Shown here: in pieces, positions 10,847 through 19,857 of the stretch | Numbering within the stretch: position 1 is the first letter of the stretch | How the letters are laid out: each line of letters starts with the position of its first letter | Assembly (NCBI GenBank): GCA_019137255.1 | Contig: WPDH01000331.1 | Coordinates: forward strand, 1 to 55,174 | Origin: Corinectria fuckeliana | Lineage: Eukaryota; Ascomycota; Sordariomycetes; Hypocreales; Nectriaceae | Length of the DNA: 55,174 bases | Direction: 5' to 3' | Position numbers and translations under genes: made by a program | Notes under the pieces: generated by a model | Told to the model about the DNA's origin: nothing | The model's input: the letters and a program-made list of their open reading frames with translations, nothing else | Database searches by the model: none

Positions 10847-12433
10847 TTAGTCGATGTAGTCCTCGTCGTCCTCGTCGTCCTCGTCTTCCTCGTCGTCCTC
10901 GTCGTCGCTGAGCTCTAGATAGCAGTCCAACTCCGAAGAGATCTCAATTGCCGGCAATTCTGGCTCCTGCTCCGGCTCTGATTCTGGCTCCGGCACCGGG
11001 TCGTCGTTGTCGGTGTTCGGACCGGGGTATCTGAGATGTCGAGAAAGCGAGAGGGCAGCTAAGACGTCGGCTTGTGTGTGGCAGCGGAAGGAAGCGTGGA
11101 ATATGTCGGAGTGGTATTGTGGTTGGGCGTAAAAGTCGTGGATGTTCTGGTTCAAAATGTTAGCTTGGGGTCGCGCGATGTGCGGAATAAGGTATTTCCG
11201 GTGCGGGCTCTGACGATTATATCGACAGGGAGGGGGATAGCTTACCTGGTTATCCTCAAAGATGAGCAATCTGTCGGCGTCTATCCCAGAAGACAGCTGC
11301 TCGAAGGCCATCACTTCCAATCTGGCGAACCGGGCTCTCGCGAATGCTTGGAAGGGCATCCGTCCACCGCTCTCCAGGCAGCGGACCAGGGGCTCCAGTT
11401 GACTCCTGAGCATCTGGCCTGTGACCCCCTCGACCAAATTGAGAAGATACACAAACTCCTCAGCGACGGGGTTCATCAGCAACTCCAGCTGTAGCGACAG
11501 CGGGGGGCTGGCACCGTTGGGAAAGATGACGTTCCAGCCGCGGTGAAGGCGCCAGAGATGGCGGCCCGACATGTAAACCCCCTTGGCACAGATGCGCCGG
11601 ACCTTGCAGAGCAACCGCCTGTGGCCACTATCGAGGCGATTGCTGTGGAAGCCGATGAGGCTCGCCACGACCCGGACGACCTGGGGCGTCACCATGTTGA
11701 GCCTGGCCAGGTACTCTGCCTGAGGACGGGGGACGTGGCCGCAGAACCGGAAGGCTTGACGGTTCGCCTTGGCGTCAAGGCCCACGGAGACAAGCCGGTT
11801 GTGCTGGAGCGGCTGGCCACAGTACTGGAAGATGTAGTCGCCAGAGCAGTGTCCCATGTAGTACCTTGTGCCCCGGAGCGGTCCAGCCACCGACATGTTG
11901 CGCCCACTCGCCGTCTCGGAATCCCCGTGTCGGGCATAGTTATTGGGATCTGGGCAGATCTGCGACATGTGGTAGACAGGGGATGCTCTCTGTCTGCTCC
12001 CCTGGATTTTCCTGGCCACCCAGCATTCCTCCACCTTCCGAGCCGCGTCGTCGATGGTTTGCAGGCTGCCCATTAGCGTCGGGGGAACCTCACGGACGTG
12101 CCTGCCAGGCCTTCCCTTCCAGAAGGCCCTGTGCTCGATGATTGCCTCCTCCCCTAGCAGGTAGGCGGCGTCCTTCCAGGCTGCGATGACGCCGTATATC
12201 ATCTTTTCGGCGTCAGGGGCAACCGTTTTCGCCCAGACGTCCGAGAAATTGTGCCTTTGGATGTAGGCAACCCACGGCAGCGCGGGGACTTGATGGTGAT
12301 GGTGATGGTGGTGCGTTCCAGACATTGTAGTCGGGTTCTGAGGAGCAGGAGCAGGAGCAGGAGCAGGGGCAGGAGCAGGGGCAGGGGCAGGGGCAGGGGC
12401 GGTGATGGGACCTTGTTCGTTGTCGGGACGCAT
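10847..12433 (-). CDS. Unknown fungal protein with Pro-Ala repeat, His tract and acidic tail
   Basis: No family recognised. The open frame has 528 codons, but positions 11147-11245 form a clean 99-nt intron (GTAAGC, GCTAACA, CAG) that is a multiple of three, so the spliced product is 495 aa. An N-terminal (PA)n run encoded by a GGGGCA/GGAGCA hexamer repeat is followed by seven His, a middle region rich in aromatic and basic residues (about 45-400), and a C-terminal tail of almost uninterrupted Asp/Glu. The start at 12433 has a purine at -3. A second ATG just before the His tract (MSGTHHH) has A at -3 and could be the true start, dropping the Pro-Ala run. No signal peptide or membrane segment. 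Function unknown. Confidence 0.65.
   Translation of the reverse strand: MRPDNEQGPITAPAPAPAPAPAPAPAPAPAPQNPTTMSGTHHHHHHHQVPALPWVAYIQRHNFSDVWAKTVAPDAEKMIYGVIAAWKDAAYLLGEEAIIEHRAFWKGRPGRHVREVPPTLMGSLQTIDDAARKVEECWVARKIQGSRQRASPVYHMSQICPDPNNYARHGDSETASGRNMSVAGPLRGTRYYMGHCSGDYIFQYCGQPLQHNRLVSVGLDAKANRQAFRFCGHVPRPQAEYLARLNMVTPQVVRVVASLIGFHSNRLDSGHRRLLCKVRRICAKGVYMSGRHLWRLHRGWNVIFPNGASPPLSLQLELLMNPVAEEFVYLLNLVEGVTGQMLRSQLEPLVRCLESGGRMPFQAFARARFARLEVMAFEQLSSGIDADRLLIFEDNQVSYPPPCRYNRQSPHRKYLIPHIARPQANILNQNIHDFYAQPQYHSDIFHASFRCHTQADVLAALSLSRHLRYPGPNTDNDDPVPEPESEPEQEPELPAIEISSELDCYLELSDDEDDEEDEDDEDDEDYID
12292..12402 (-). repeat. Coding low-complexity repeats (CAC trinucleotide; GGRGCA hexamer)
   Basis: Positions 12292-12315 are a GAT/GGT triplet run encoding seven His on the minus strand. 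Positions 12341-12402 are about ten copies of a GGAGCA/GGGGCA hexamer encoding the Pro-Ala run. Both keep frame, so copy number can vary without breaking the gene. Confidence 0.8.
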
Positions 12434-13709
12434 CTCGTACTATTGCTAGCTGTGCAGAATATGTTAGCTATAGAACCAGGTTATTCTAAGCATAAGTTAG
12501 TAAGTGAAGAGGGGTTGGGGATAGTCTGATGGGTGAGTATGGCGGTGATATCTAAGACAGTTGAGAAGATAGTTTCACAACTATTTAGATAGCAGACGAG
12601 ATTGAGACGACGAGGATGGGATTACAGGAGGTCAAGATGACATTGCTGGGTGCAACGTTGTCGTTTTATTACTATGGCTTGTTTGTATCGGAGAAAGGGT
12701 TACCATAGAATGCATACAGTTGCCGCTCTAGTGTCCGATGTCCCTCCCTAACAAAAACCACACCTTGTGGAAACCTGGCCGAGTCTAAGTTGTCTGGCAA
12801 ACACAAAAAGAACCTCTATGGCAATCCCCAACATGGTCATGGTTCTCGGGTCGTTGAGGGAAAAAAAGAGAGTTGGCCATAGAAGCCATAGATACCATGT
12901 TCAGTTGCCAACTCAAATGGGCATCCATACAGAAGGCCAACTGGTTTGGCCTTGTGTATTCGCGTGGTTCTCTGGAGGCCCGCTGTGTTTGTTGTGAGTT
13001 TTCTCGCTAGCAGTGTGCCGCTATAAGTTTATCGAGTGCCCACCGATCTCTGACGGCTGCGATGAATCGTGCTAGGCCCCCCTCGAGCTTCGTGGTGCCG
13101 TGGCGTGTTTCTAGAACAAGCTCAGCCCTGATATTTCCTGGATGCCTGACCAGTTCGGCAGGCACAATGCCAGTCTCTTCCATGCTGAACTGGGACCTAA
13201 CTAACTATAAGGCGTGGACAGGACCTACAAGGACGTTCTGCTCAGGATCACTGCGGCGGTCCTGCCTTGGTTGCCTACCTATGCGAGTTCCTAAAAACTA
13301 AGTTAACTAACAACCCGGAAGGGCCTGGCCGAGTTTAAATCAGGGTCCAGCGCAAAAAGCAACCGCCATGGTCACCACTTCCTTGGTTACGGTTGGCTAA
13401 TCATGAGGAGAGAAGGTTGGCCATGACCGTAGTGGTTCAGTTGCTGAGCCAATCGAGTGTTCAAAGTGTCCATGAGTCCTCGGGCTTGGCTTAGACGGTT
13501 TCGGAGAAAGGTGACTGTCATTCACTATATACTCCGTCCACCGTCTCGTCAAGAATGGCCTTTACTTGACTGTGAATCACTCCATCCCATCAACAAACTA
13601 CCTCACTGCTTCGTCTTTGCCTCTTCTTTTCATCTCACTCCTCTTTCCATCCCTCGTTGTTCTCAACTTCCTTGGTCCAGTATCCTCGACCACACACACT
13701 CTTCTCGCC
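12434..13709. other. Intergenic region with a duplicated 140-bp segment
   Basis: Divergent region between the minus-strand unknown gene and the plus-strand gene at 13710. No credible ORF. It contains two diverged copies of a segment of about 140 bp (12774-12915 and 13324-13456). The last 150 bases are pyrimidine-rich (13560-13700), typical of a fungal core promoter and 5' UTR. Confidence 0.5.
12774..13456. repeat. Two diverged direct copies of a 140-bp element
   Basis: Copy 1 (12774-12915) and copy 2 (13324-13456) share in the same order CCTGGCCGAGT, CAAAAAG followed by AACC, C-ATGG, TGGTT, a GAGG purine stretch, GTTGGCCAT, and a GTTCAGTTGC end. A weaker match to the last part (TTACCAT...CAGTTGCC) occurs just before copy 1 at about 12700-12725. 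Aligned by eye; identity perhaps 60-65 percent. No terminal inverted repeat or target duplication was obvious. Confidence 0.5.
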
Positions 13710-14651
13710 ATGGCCAAGCCCAACTCTACTGGACAGGCCACTGGTCAGACCGTTGGCAGCCGAACTGGTTGCCTTTCAGACCAGGCCAGAGACGTGGAGC
13801 ACCAGCACGTCTCTGAGCCCAACCAAGACCAGGCGGGTGCATCGACAACACCCGGTCGCGGGTGTAGCTCTGGGCAGAGGCTTCTCAAGGCCTTCAACAA
13901 ACTTGAGATCAACATGCCTGGCCATGAAGAGCCAGGAAACGACGAGCTGGAGGATCTTCCTCTCGACGACAGCGACGAAGAGTTCGCTGAAGAGGATGAG
14001 GACTGGGTCTCTGATCTGATTCCATCCAGCACGGTCTTCGCCCCCGGCCCTTCGAAGACCAGCGTTGCCCGGGCCCTGCCAACTGCCATCAACGGTAGCC
14101 ACGACAAGCTGTCCCAGTCGACGAAGAAAGCTTGCACCTTCGACGACCGGGACATGCTGGTCATCCAGGAGGACCCCGAGGAGGACGGGCCATCGGAGTC
14201 GGAGGTTGAGGATACGGTCGCGACCTTCGAGATCCCCATGGGCAAACGGGTGCAGGTCGACTACACCCAGGAGCAGCTCCACCCGCGCGTCACCAAAGCC
14301 AAGGCGCTGGCCCGGAGCCTCCCCGGCGCCCGGAGGGTCGAAGACGCCGTGGCCACGGCGCAGACGAGCGTCGCGCAGACCTACACCAAGGTCGCTGACG
14401 GGGTCGGGTCTGCCGCCCGCGTCGGCTGCGAGCTCGCCGTCCTCACCGGCCAAGTGAGGACTTACCTGGCGGGCGAGGCGTGGAACGCCGGCGCGAACAT
14501 GGCCGTCGCGTTTCAGGAGACCTGGCCCGACATGGTGCGGCCGCTGCGCGAGGGCTGGGTGGCGCAGGTCGGCGGCTTTGTCCGCGAGGGCGTGAGGGCG
14601 TTTCCGCCGCATGACAGGATCATGGGTGGACCTCGGAGACGGTTCATGTGA
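13710..14651 (+). CDS. Unknown acidic protein with amphipathic Ala-rich C-terminal half
   Basis: 313 aa from the ATG at 13710, chosen because its context (CGCCATGG) is optimal. The in-frame upstream ATG at 13566 would add 48 residues that only translate the pyrimidine-rich 5' UTR into a false hydrophobic segment. The N-terminal third is polar and Gly/Ser/Gln-rich. Residues about 85-130 and 160-180 are strongly acidic (DELEDLPLDDSDEEF; EDPEEDGPSESEVEDT). From about 190 an Ala/Val/Thr-rich stretch predicts amphipathic helices (VEDAVATAQTSVAQTYTKVADGVG), loosely like lipid-droplet or LEA proteins; this is only a resemblance. No signal peptide, no metal site. I do not recognise the family. It converges on the transketolase gene. 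Confidence 0.6.
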   Translation: MAKPNSTGQATGQTVGSRTGCLSDQARDVEHQHVSEPNQDQAGASTTPGRGCSSGQRLLKAFNKLEINMPGHEEPGNDELEDLPLDDSDEEFAEEDEDWVSDLIPSSTVFAPGPSKTSVARALPTAINGSHDKLSQSTKKACTFDDRDMLVIQEDPEEDGPSESEVEDTVATFEIPMGKRVQVDYTQEQLHPRVTKAKALARSLPGARRVEDAVATAQTSVAQTYTKVADGVGSAARVGCELAVLTGQVRTYLAGEAWNAGANMAVAFQETWPDMVRPLREGWVAQVGGFVREGVRAFPPHDRIMGGPRRRFM

Positions 14652-15109
14652 AGGGAGACGGGGATGGCAGGTGTTTGCTTGTTGTCCGCCTGGATCATGT
14701 AGAGGCCAGTGTCGTCTTATCCCATTGCGTCCCCGGAGGCATGCTTTTGGTCGAAGCTTGGGTGGTGTTAGTTGCAGAAGGATGCACGTGGCTGGAGTTT
14801 CGGACACATTCGCAGCAGTAGAGACAACCTGTAGACAAACTAAGCGGGAAAGACTTGCAAGGTGTAACCATGTAGAGTACTTTGGAATAGAGAAAAGTTT
14901 TGATTAAATGAAACTGGAAACACGGAAACACGGAAACATGCATGAGAGCCTAAACCTCAAAGGAAGTTGAAGATTTTGAAGAATAGTTGAAGACTGTACA
15001 TCCATCTTGTTTAATCGTTTATCGTGTCATCCCCGCCGTATTACATCCAAGCCAGCCCGGAGTGTCATCCCGTCTAACGTTTTATCTTCCACTTATCATT
15101 GCCCCTGAC
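14652..15109. other. Convergent intergenic region
   Basis: 3' ends of the acidic-protein gene (+) and the transketolase gene (-) face each other. No gene seen. A short tandem repeat GGAAACAC x3 lies at about 14918-14938. The rest should be 3' UTR. Confidence 0.5.
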
Positions 15110-17497
15110 TCAATGCTCATGCTTGACAGGGTTGAGATCCCTGAACTCTCCCCGTAGGATATCGATGCCCTCCTTCTTGACCTCCTCAACCAGCTTCGCG
15201 ACCTCGGGGGCAATGACGCTCTCGTCGAAGCCAAAGTACTTGTAGGCGTCCTTGCCGGGCAAGCTCTTGCCAAAGCTGGCCATGGAGAAGCCCGCGTCGG
15301 CGTAGCGCTCCCAGCCGTTGACGGCGTAGGCCTCGATGACGACGCGGGGCGCGCTGCTGCGGTTCTGCAGCACCTGGCGCTTATACGCGAGCGGCTGGGC
15401 GTTGAAGATGCGCTGGCAGGGGAAGGACACGACGCGGGCCTTGATGCCGTACTTGTCCCCGAGGAGCTGGCGCGTCTTGACGGCGAAGACCATCTCGGCG
15501 CCGACGCCGATGAGCGTCACGTCGGCGTGGTCCTCCTCGATGAAGACGTAGGCGCCCTTCTGAGCGCCCTCGCGGCTCGAGTGCTGGGGGTACTGCTCGA
15601 GGTTCTGGCGGGAGAGGGAGATGATGGAGGGCGTGTCCTTGGCCTCGAGGGCGGTGATGAAGGCGCCGGCCGTCTCCTCGGTGTCGCAGGGGCGGATGTA
15701 CAGGAGGTTGGGCATGGCGCGGTAGAGGGCGGGGAGGGCGATGGGCTGGTGAGTAGGACCATCTTCGCCGGTTCCAATGGAGTCGTGGGTGGCGATGTGG
15801 ATGGCTTGAAGGCCTTGGAGGGCGCCCATTCGGACGCCAGGGGCGGCGTACTAGAGGTTGGGCAGTCAGCTTTGGATGGTCCAGAGCTGATGAGATTTCT
15901 GGGCTTGACTCACAATGTAGAACATGAAAAAGGTGGAGGTGATGGGGAGGATGGTGCCCTTGCTATAGGCAGCGAGACCGTTGGAGATGGAGGCCATGGC
16001 GTGCTCACGGATGCCCCAGTGGATGTACCTGCCGGAGTAGTTGCCGTTGATGCCGCAGGTCGTCTTTAGGTCAGGCTGTAGTTGTGTTAGTGAACCATTT
16101 GTCTCTGGCGTAGCTCAGCCGAGAGCCTTACGTGTTGGAAGTCGACCTTGTCCTTCCAGATCATGTTGACGGAGGGAGACAGATCGGCGGTGCCGACCAT
16201 GAAGTTCTTGAGCTTGGCGGCCAGGGGGTTGCATACGATGCCGGCAGACTTTCGAGAAGCAGTGGGCGCAGTGGGAAACGTCTCCTTGGCCGGGATGATG
16301 CTTCGCCAGTCCTCGGTGAAGCGGCCCTCGACGCGCTTCTGGAACTCGTCGTGCAGCTCGGGGTACTCCTTGGCGTAGGCGCCGACCAGGCTGGCCCAGT
16401 CCTCCTCGAGCCGCCGGCCGCGGGGGGCGATGTCGCGAAAGAAGCCGTAGACCTCGTCGGTGACGACGAACTCCTCGTCCGGGCTGCGGCCGAAGAACTC
16501 CTTGACGCCCCTGACGCCCGCGGGCCCGAAGGCGGCGCCGTGGGCCTGCGCCTCGCCGGCGACCTTGCTGCCGACGCCGATGACGGTGCGCACGTTGATG
16601 AAGGTCGGCTTCCGAGCGCTGGCCTTGGCCTGCAGCATGGCCTTGACGAGGCCCTCGACGTCGTAGCAGCCGTCCTCGATGTCGATGACGTCCCAGCCAC
16701 AGGCGCGCATCCTGGCGTTGACGTCCTCGGTGTTGCAGAGGTCGACGCTGCCGTCGCAGGTGACCTGGTTGTTGTCGTACATGACGACCAGGTTGCTGAG
16801 CTTCCAGTGGCCGGCCAGCTGGATGGCCTCCATGGAGACGCCCTCCTGCAGGCAGGCGTCGCCGATCATGCACCAGGTGGTGTTGGCGACGACCTGGTAG
16901 CCGGGCCGGTTGTAGACGGCTGCAAGGTGCTTGGAGGCCATGGCGAGCCCGACGGCGTTGGCGATGCCCTGGCCCAGGGGACCCGTGGTGACCTCGACGC
17001 CCTCGTGTTCGATCTCGGGGTGGCCCGGGGCGAAGGAGTCGTAGCGGGCAGAGTGGTAGGACTTGAGCTGGTCGAAGGTCATGTGCTTGTAGCCGGCGAG
17101 GTGGAGGAACGTGTACTGGAAGAGACAGGTGTGGCCGTTGGAGAGGACGAAGCGGTCCCGGTTGAAGTAGTTGGGGTTGGTGGGCGAGTACTTCATGACG
17201 TACTTCCAGAGGGCGACGCCGATGGCGGCCATGCCCATGGCACCTCTGCGATGGTCATGTTAGTTGGTCGACGGTCGTGAAGCTGGCGATGCTCCCTGCG
17301 GCTTCGTGAATGGGGATGAGTGAGCCGTACCCTGGGTGGCCGCCGTTGAACTGCTGGCACAGATCCGCAATCAAGCAGCGGAACTGGCGCAGCACCAGGT
17401 CGATGGTCTCGGCATCCTCGTTCTGGATGCGCTTGATGACGGAGGAGCCGGCGACGGGCAGCTCGGTGGCCTCGGAGGAGATGGCACTGGGCGCCAT
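15110..17497 (-). CDS. Dihydroxyacetone synthase-type transketolase
   Basis: TPP enzyme moving a two-carbon ketol unit. Dihydroxyacetone synthases use xylulose 5-phosphate and formaldehyde to give DHA and glyceraldehyde 3-phosphate. Exons 17331-17497, 16132-17245, 15914-16075, 15110-15850; all junctions keep frame, giving 727 aa against about 700-710 for yeast enzymes. It fits the DHAS branch rather than TKL1: GGHPGGAMGM near 53-61, NRDRFVLSNGH, GDACLQEG at 184 with NN at 204-205 (TPP/Mg motif), catalytic Glu451 in IREH, FYIYAAPGVRM, HDSIGTGEDGPTHQP and CQRIF. The C-terminus (KHEH) is not a peroxisomal PTS1, unlike methylotrophic yeast DHAS. The start has A at -3. Shares a divergent promoter with the SDR. 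Ordinary transketolase activity on other aldoses remains possible. Confidence 0.88.
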
Positions 17498-18324
17498 CTT
17501 CTTGCTATCTTTGCGTTGGCGAGGTCCTGCAAGAGAAGCCGAGGGCAGAGATGAATAACAAAGAGGAGCAGAGAAACAGAGAGAGGGAGGGACAACCAAA
17601 TTCCCACCCGCCGCAAGGACGCAACTATATCACCGCCATGTGCCTGTCTCTCGGTAAAGAAAAGAACGGCGTGTGATGCGTTGTTGTGACTGCGCCGAGC
17701 CGCCTTGTCTTGCCCGATTCCGAAAGCGGAAGCCCGGAGCGCCGTGGGGTCGAGCGGGGGTTCCGTGGGGAAGAAAAGCCGGTTAACGGTTTGCGGGCGG
17801 GGGTTCCCGACATTTCGGCGCGCCAAAAACTCCGCTGAACGGGCCCCGCCGAATGCGGAAATGACAGGCACTCGGTTGCTTTGTGCGGAGGTGTGAGCAT
17901 CGCAGGCGCTTGCGGTTGCCATTGGGGCGTGGAAATGGCCTTGACAGACCTCCGGCTGCATTTGCCGCTTCAAGATTGCATCACTCGGCCGAGTTGGGCG
18001 GACGCGTGCAACTGCCGCACGGCTTCGTAGATCTGCGGTTATCCTCACTCACCCCCGGCTGCAACTTTGACTGCAGCAGCTCCCGGGCGCATCCACATAA
18101 GCTACAGCATGTTGGATATGGCATTGTGACCAGGCCCAGCTGCAGCTTTTGCTGGATGGAGCTTCCAGCAGAAGATCCGGGTCCTCCGGGTCCGAGTCGG
18201 GATCCCGCATTCACCTATATCCTCTAGACGATCCGCGATCGTAGAACGCCCGTCCCTCTAGCTCCCTCACACCCCAATCATTCTTCCGTTGATCCTCGGC
18301 ACTGGTTTTACCCCAGTCCTTACC
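17498..18324. promoter_or_regulatory. Divergent promoter of transketolase (-) and SDR (+)
   Basis: 827 bp between the two start codons, with no credible gene. It contains CGGAGCGCCG (CGG-N4-CCG) at 17735-17744 and the everted site CCGGTTAACGG at 17779-17789, both plausible for Zn2Cys6 dimers. Shared control of both genes is inferred from geometry. Confidence 0.55.
17735..17744. promoter_or_regulatory. CGG-N4-CCG candidate Zn2Cys6 site
   Basis: CGGAGCGCCG, an inverted CGG pair with a four-base spacer, in the transketolase/SDR divergent promoter. It resembles the CGGAGTTCCG pair in the transporter/kinase promoter. Binding is inferred. Confidence 0.35.
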
Positions 18325-19336
18325 ATGGCTCCTGCTATCGTCAGTGACATCGACCTCCCGGCCCGCGAGGTGCCCGAGACCAAGGCCACCCCGGCCTCCA
18401 AGGCGCCGACGTCCAAGCTCTTCTCGCTCGCGGGCAAGACGGTCGCCATCACCGGCGGCGCCCGCGGCCTGGGCATCACCCTCGCCATCGCCGTCGTCGA
18501 GGCCGGCGGCAGCGTCGCCTGCCTCGACATCCTCGCGGCGCCCTCGGCCGACGAGTGGGCGCTGCTGAACAAGCTCGCCGCCGCCAACGGCGCGTCCGTG
18601 TCGTACCGGGAGTGCGACGTCACCGAGGAGGCGTCCGTGGAGGCCGTTATCGAGGCCGTGGCGGCCGAGGCCGACAAGAACGGGGCTCCGCTCTGGGGCG
18701 CCATCGCCTGTGCCGGCATCCAGCAGCAGATGCCGGCGCTGGACTACCCGGCGGCCGACTTCGACCGGATCCTCAAGGTGAACGTCGTCGGCGTCTTCAA
18801 CACGTGCAAGTACACGGCGAGGGTGCTGCGGGAGAGGAACAGCCCCGGGAGCATTGTCATCATCGCCAGCATGTCGGGCAACGTCGCCAATCGCGTAAGT
18901 CGGAGAACCAGCTGTGGACGCGCAACACAGCACTGCATGCTCCGTGCTAACCTCTCTGACAGGGCCTCTCTTGCACCGCCTACAACACGTCCAAGGCAGC
19001 GGTGCAGCAAATGTGCCGATCGGTCGCGCAAGAATGGGGCAAGTTTGGCATCCGCGTCAACACGCTCTCTCCCGGAGTAAGAGCCTACACCCCGCAAGCC
19101 CAAATACACCACAAACAAACTGACCACGGCTCCAGTACATCCGAACCGCCATGACCGACCAGCTTCTCATCGAGAACCCCGAGGTCGAGAAGACGTGGAT
19201 GGCTGGCGCTCTACTGGGCCGACTGGGTGCGCCCGAGGACTTCAAGGCTCCCGCGGTCTTCCTCTTGTCGGAGGGAGCTTCGTTTGTTCACGGCACCGAC
19301 CTGAGGGTTGATGGCGGACACTGCGCCTCTGCCTGA
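18325..19336 (+). CDS. Short-chain dehydrogenase/reductase, NAD-type, polyol/ketose family
   Basis: 294 aa from exons 18325-18894, 18963-19076 and 19136-19336 (introns of 68 and 59 nt, both with clean GT/AG and frame closure). Classical SDR: TGGARGLG nucleotide loop at 43-50; CLDI with Asp at the end of strand beta-2, which usually selects NAD(H); ACAG in place of NNAG; Ser about 182; Tyr197-x3-Lys201 (YNTSK); and PG motif (NTLSPGYIRT). It resembles my memory of fungal arabinitol/xylulose/sorbose-type polyol dehydrogenases. Likely reaction: reversible oxidation of a polyol to a ketose, or the reverse. The ATG at 18325 has an optimal context (TACCATGG); an upstream in-frame ATG is ignored. Divergent from the transketolase, which fits a supply of ketose. 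Exact substrate cannot be read. Confidence 0.85.
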
Positions 19337-19857
19337 TGGATAACGCAGCCTTTGTGAGAGCAGGACATGAATAAGATGGAAGGAATAATGACGGCAATAA
19401 TGACATAGAATAGTCCATGACTAAACCGATTGAAGCATCATACACAGTGTCGGGTGGCACCTATGTGATAGGCCTATTTCTCCAGTCCAAATATAGCAGC
19501 TGTCTACTCAGTCTTGCTCGGTAACCGTAAAAACACTGACTTCAACAACCCTCGATAATATTAAATCACTCCTGGCAATGCCCTTGACGCATATTTCAGC
19601 TCGACGACAGCCCCAGGCACCGACATTCTAGGACTCAGCCTAGACGCTCCATCACGGATCGTGGCGCTTCACTGCCACCACAATGCCATCTTAGCGCGAC
19701 ATCAGCCTCAATCGCTTTCCCTAGAGTAATGGGAACCTTGCGATTCGACCTGGCACCGAGATACTTAAGATGCTGTCGTTCCGCTACAAGGACGCAGTCG
19801 CTCTATTCCTCAGCTCATGTTGCATGAAAGACCAAGACAGCTAGGAGCCTTACCAAG
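19337..19857. other. Intergenic region upstream of the ADP-ribosylglycohydrolase gene
   Basis: No gene seen. Contains CGGTAACCG (CGG-N3-CCG) at 19519-19527, a possible but weaker relative of the CGG-N4-CCG sites. It should hold the SDR 3' UTR and the promoter of the gene at 19858. Confidence 0.4.

Noticed and set aside
13566..13709. 48-residue hydrophobic N-terminal extension of the acidic protein (apparent membrane anchor)
   Set aside because: It is the translation of a pyrimidine-rich leader; the downstream ATG at 13710 has an optimal context.
16132..17280. 382-codon plus-strand ORF opposite the transketolase
   Set aside because: Antisense shadow of a strongly biased coding sequence; the minus frame carries all transketolase motifs.
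15110..17497. Ordinary pentose-phosphate transketolase (TKL1 type)
   Set aside because: Motifs such as GDACLQEG, NRDRFVLSNGH and CQRIF fit the DHA synthase branch better, though substrate overlap remains possible.
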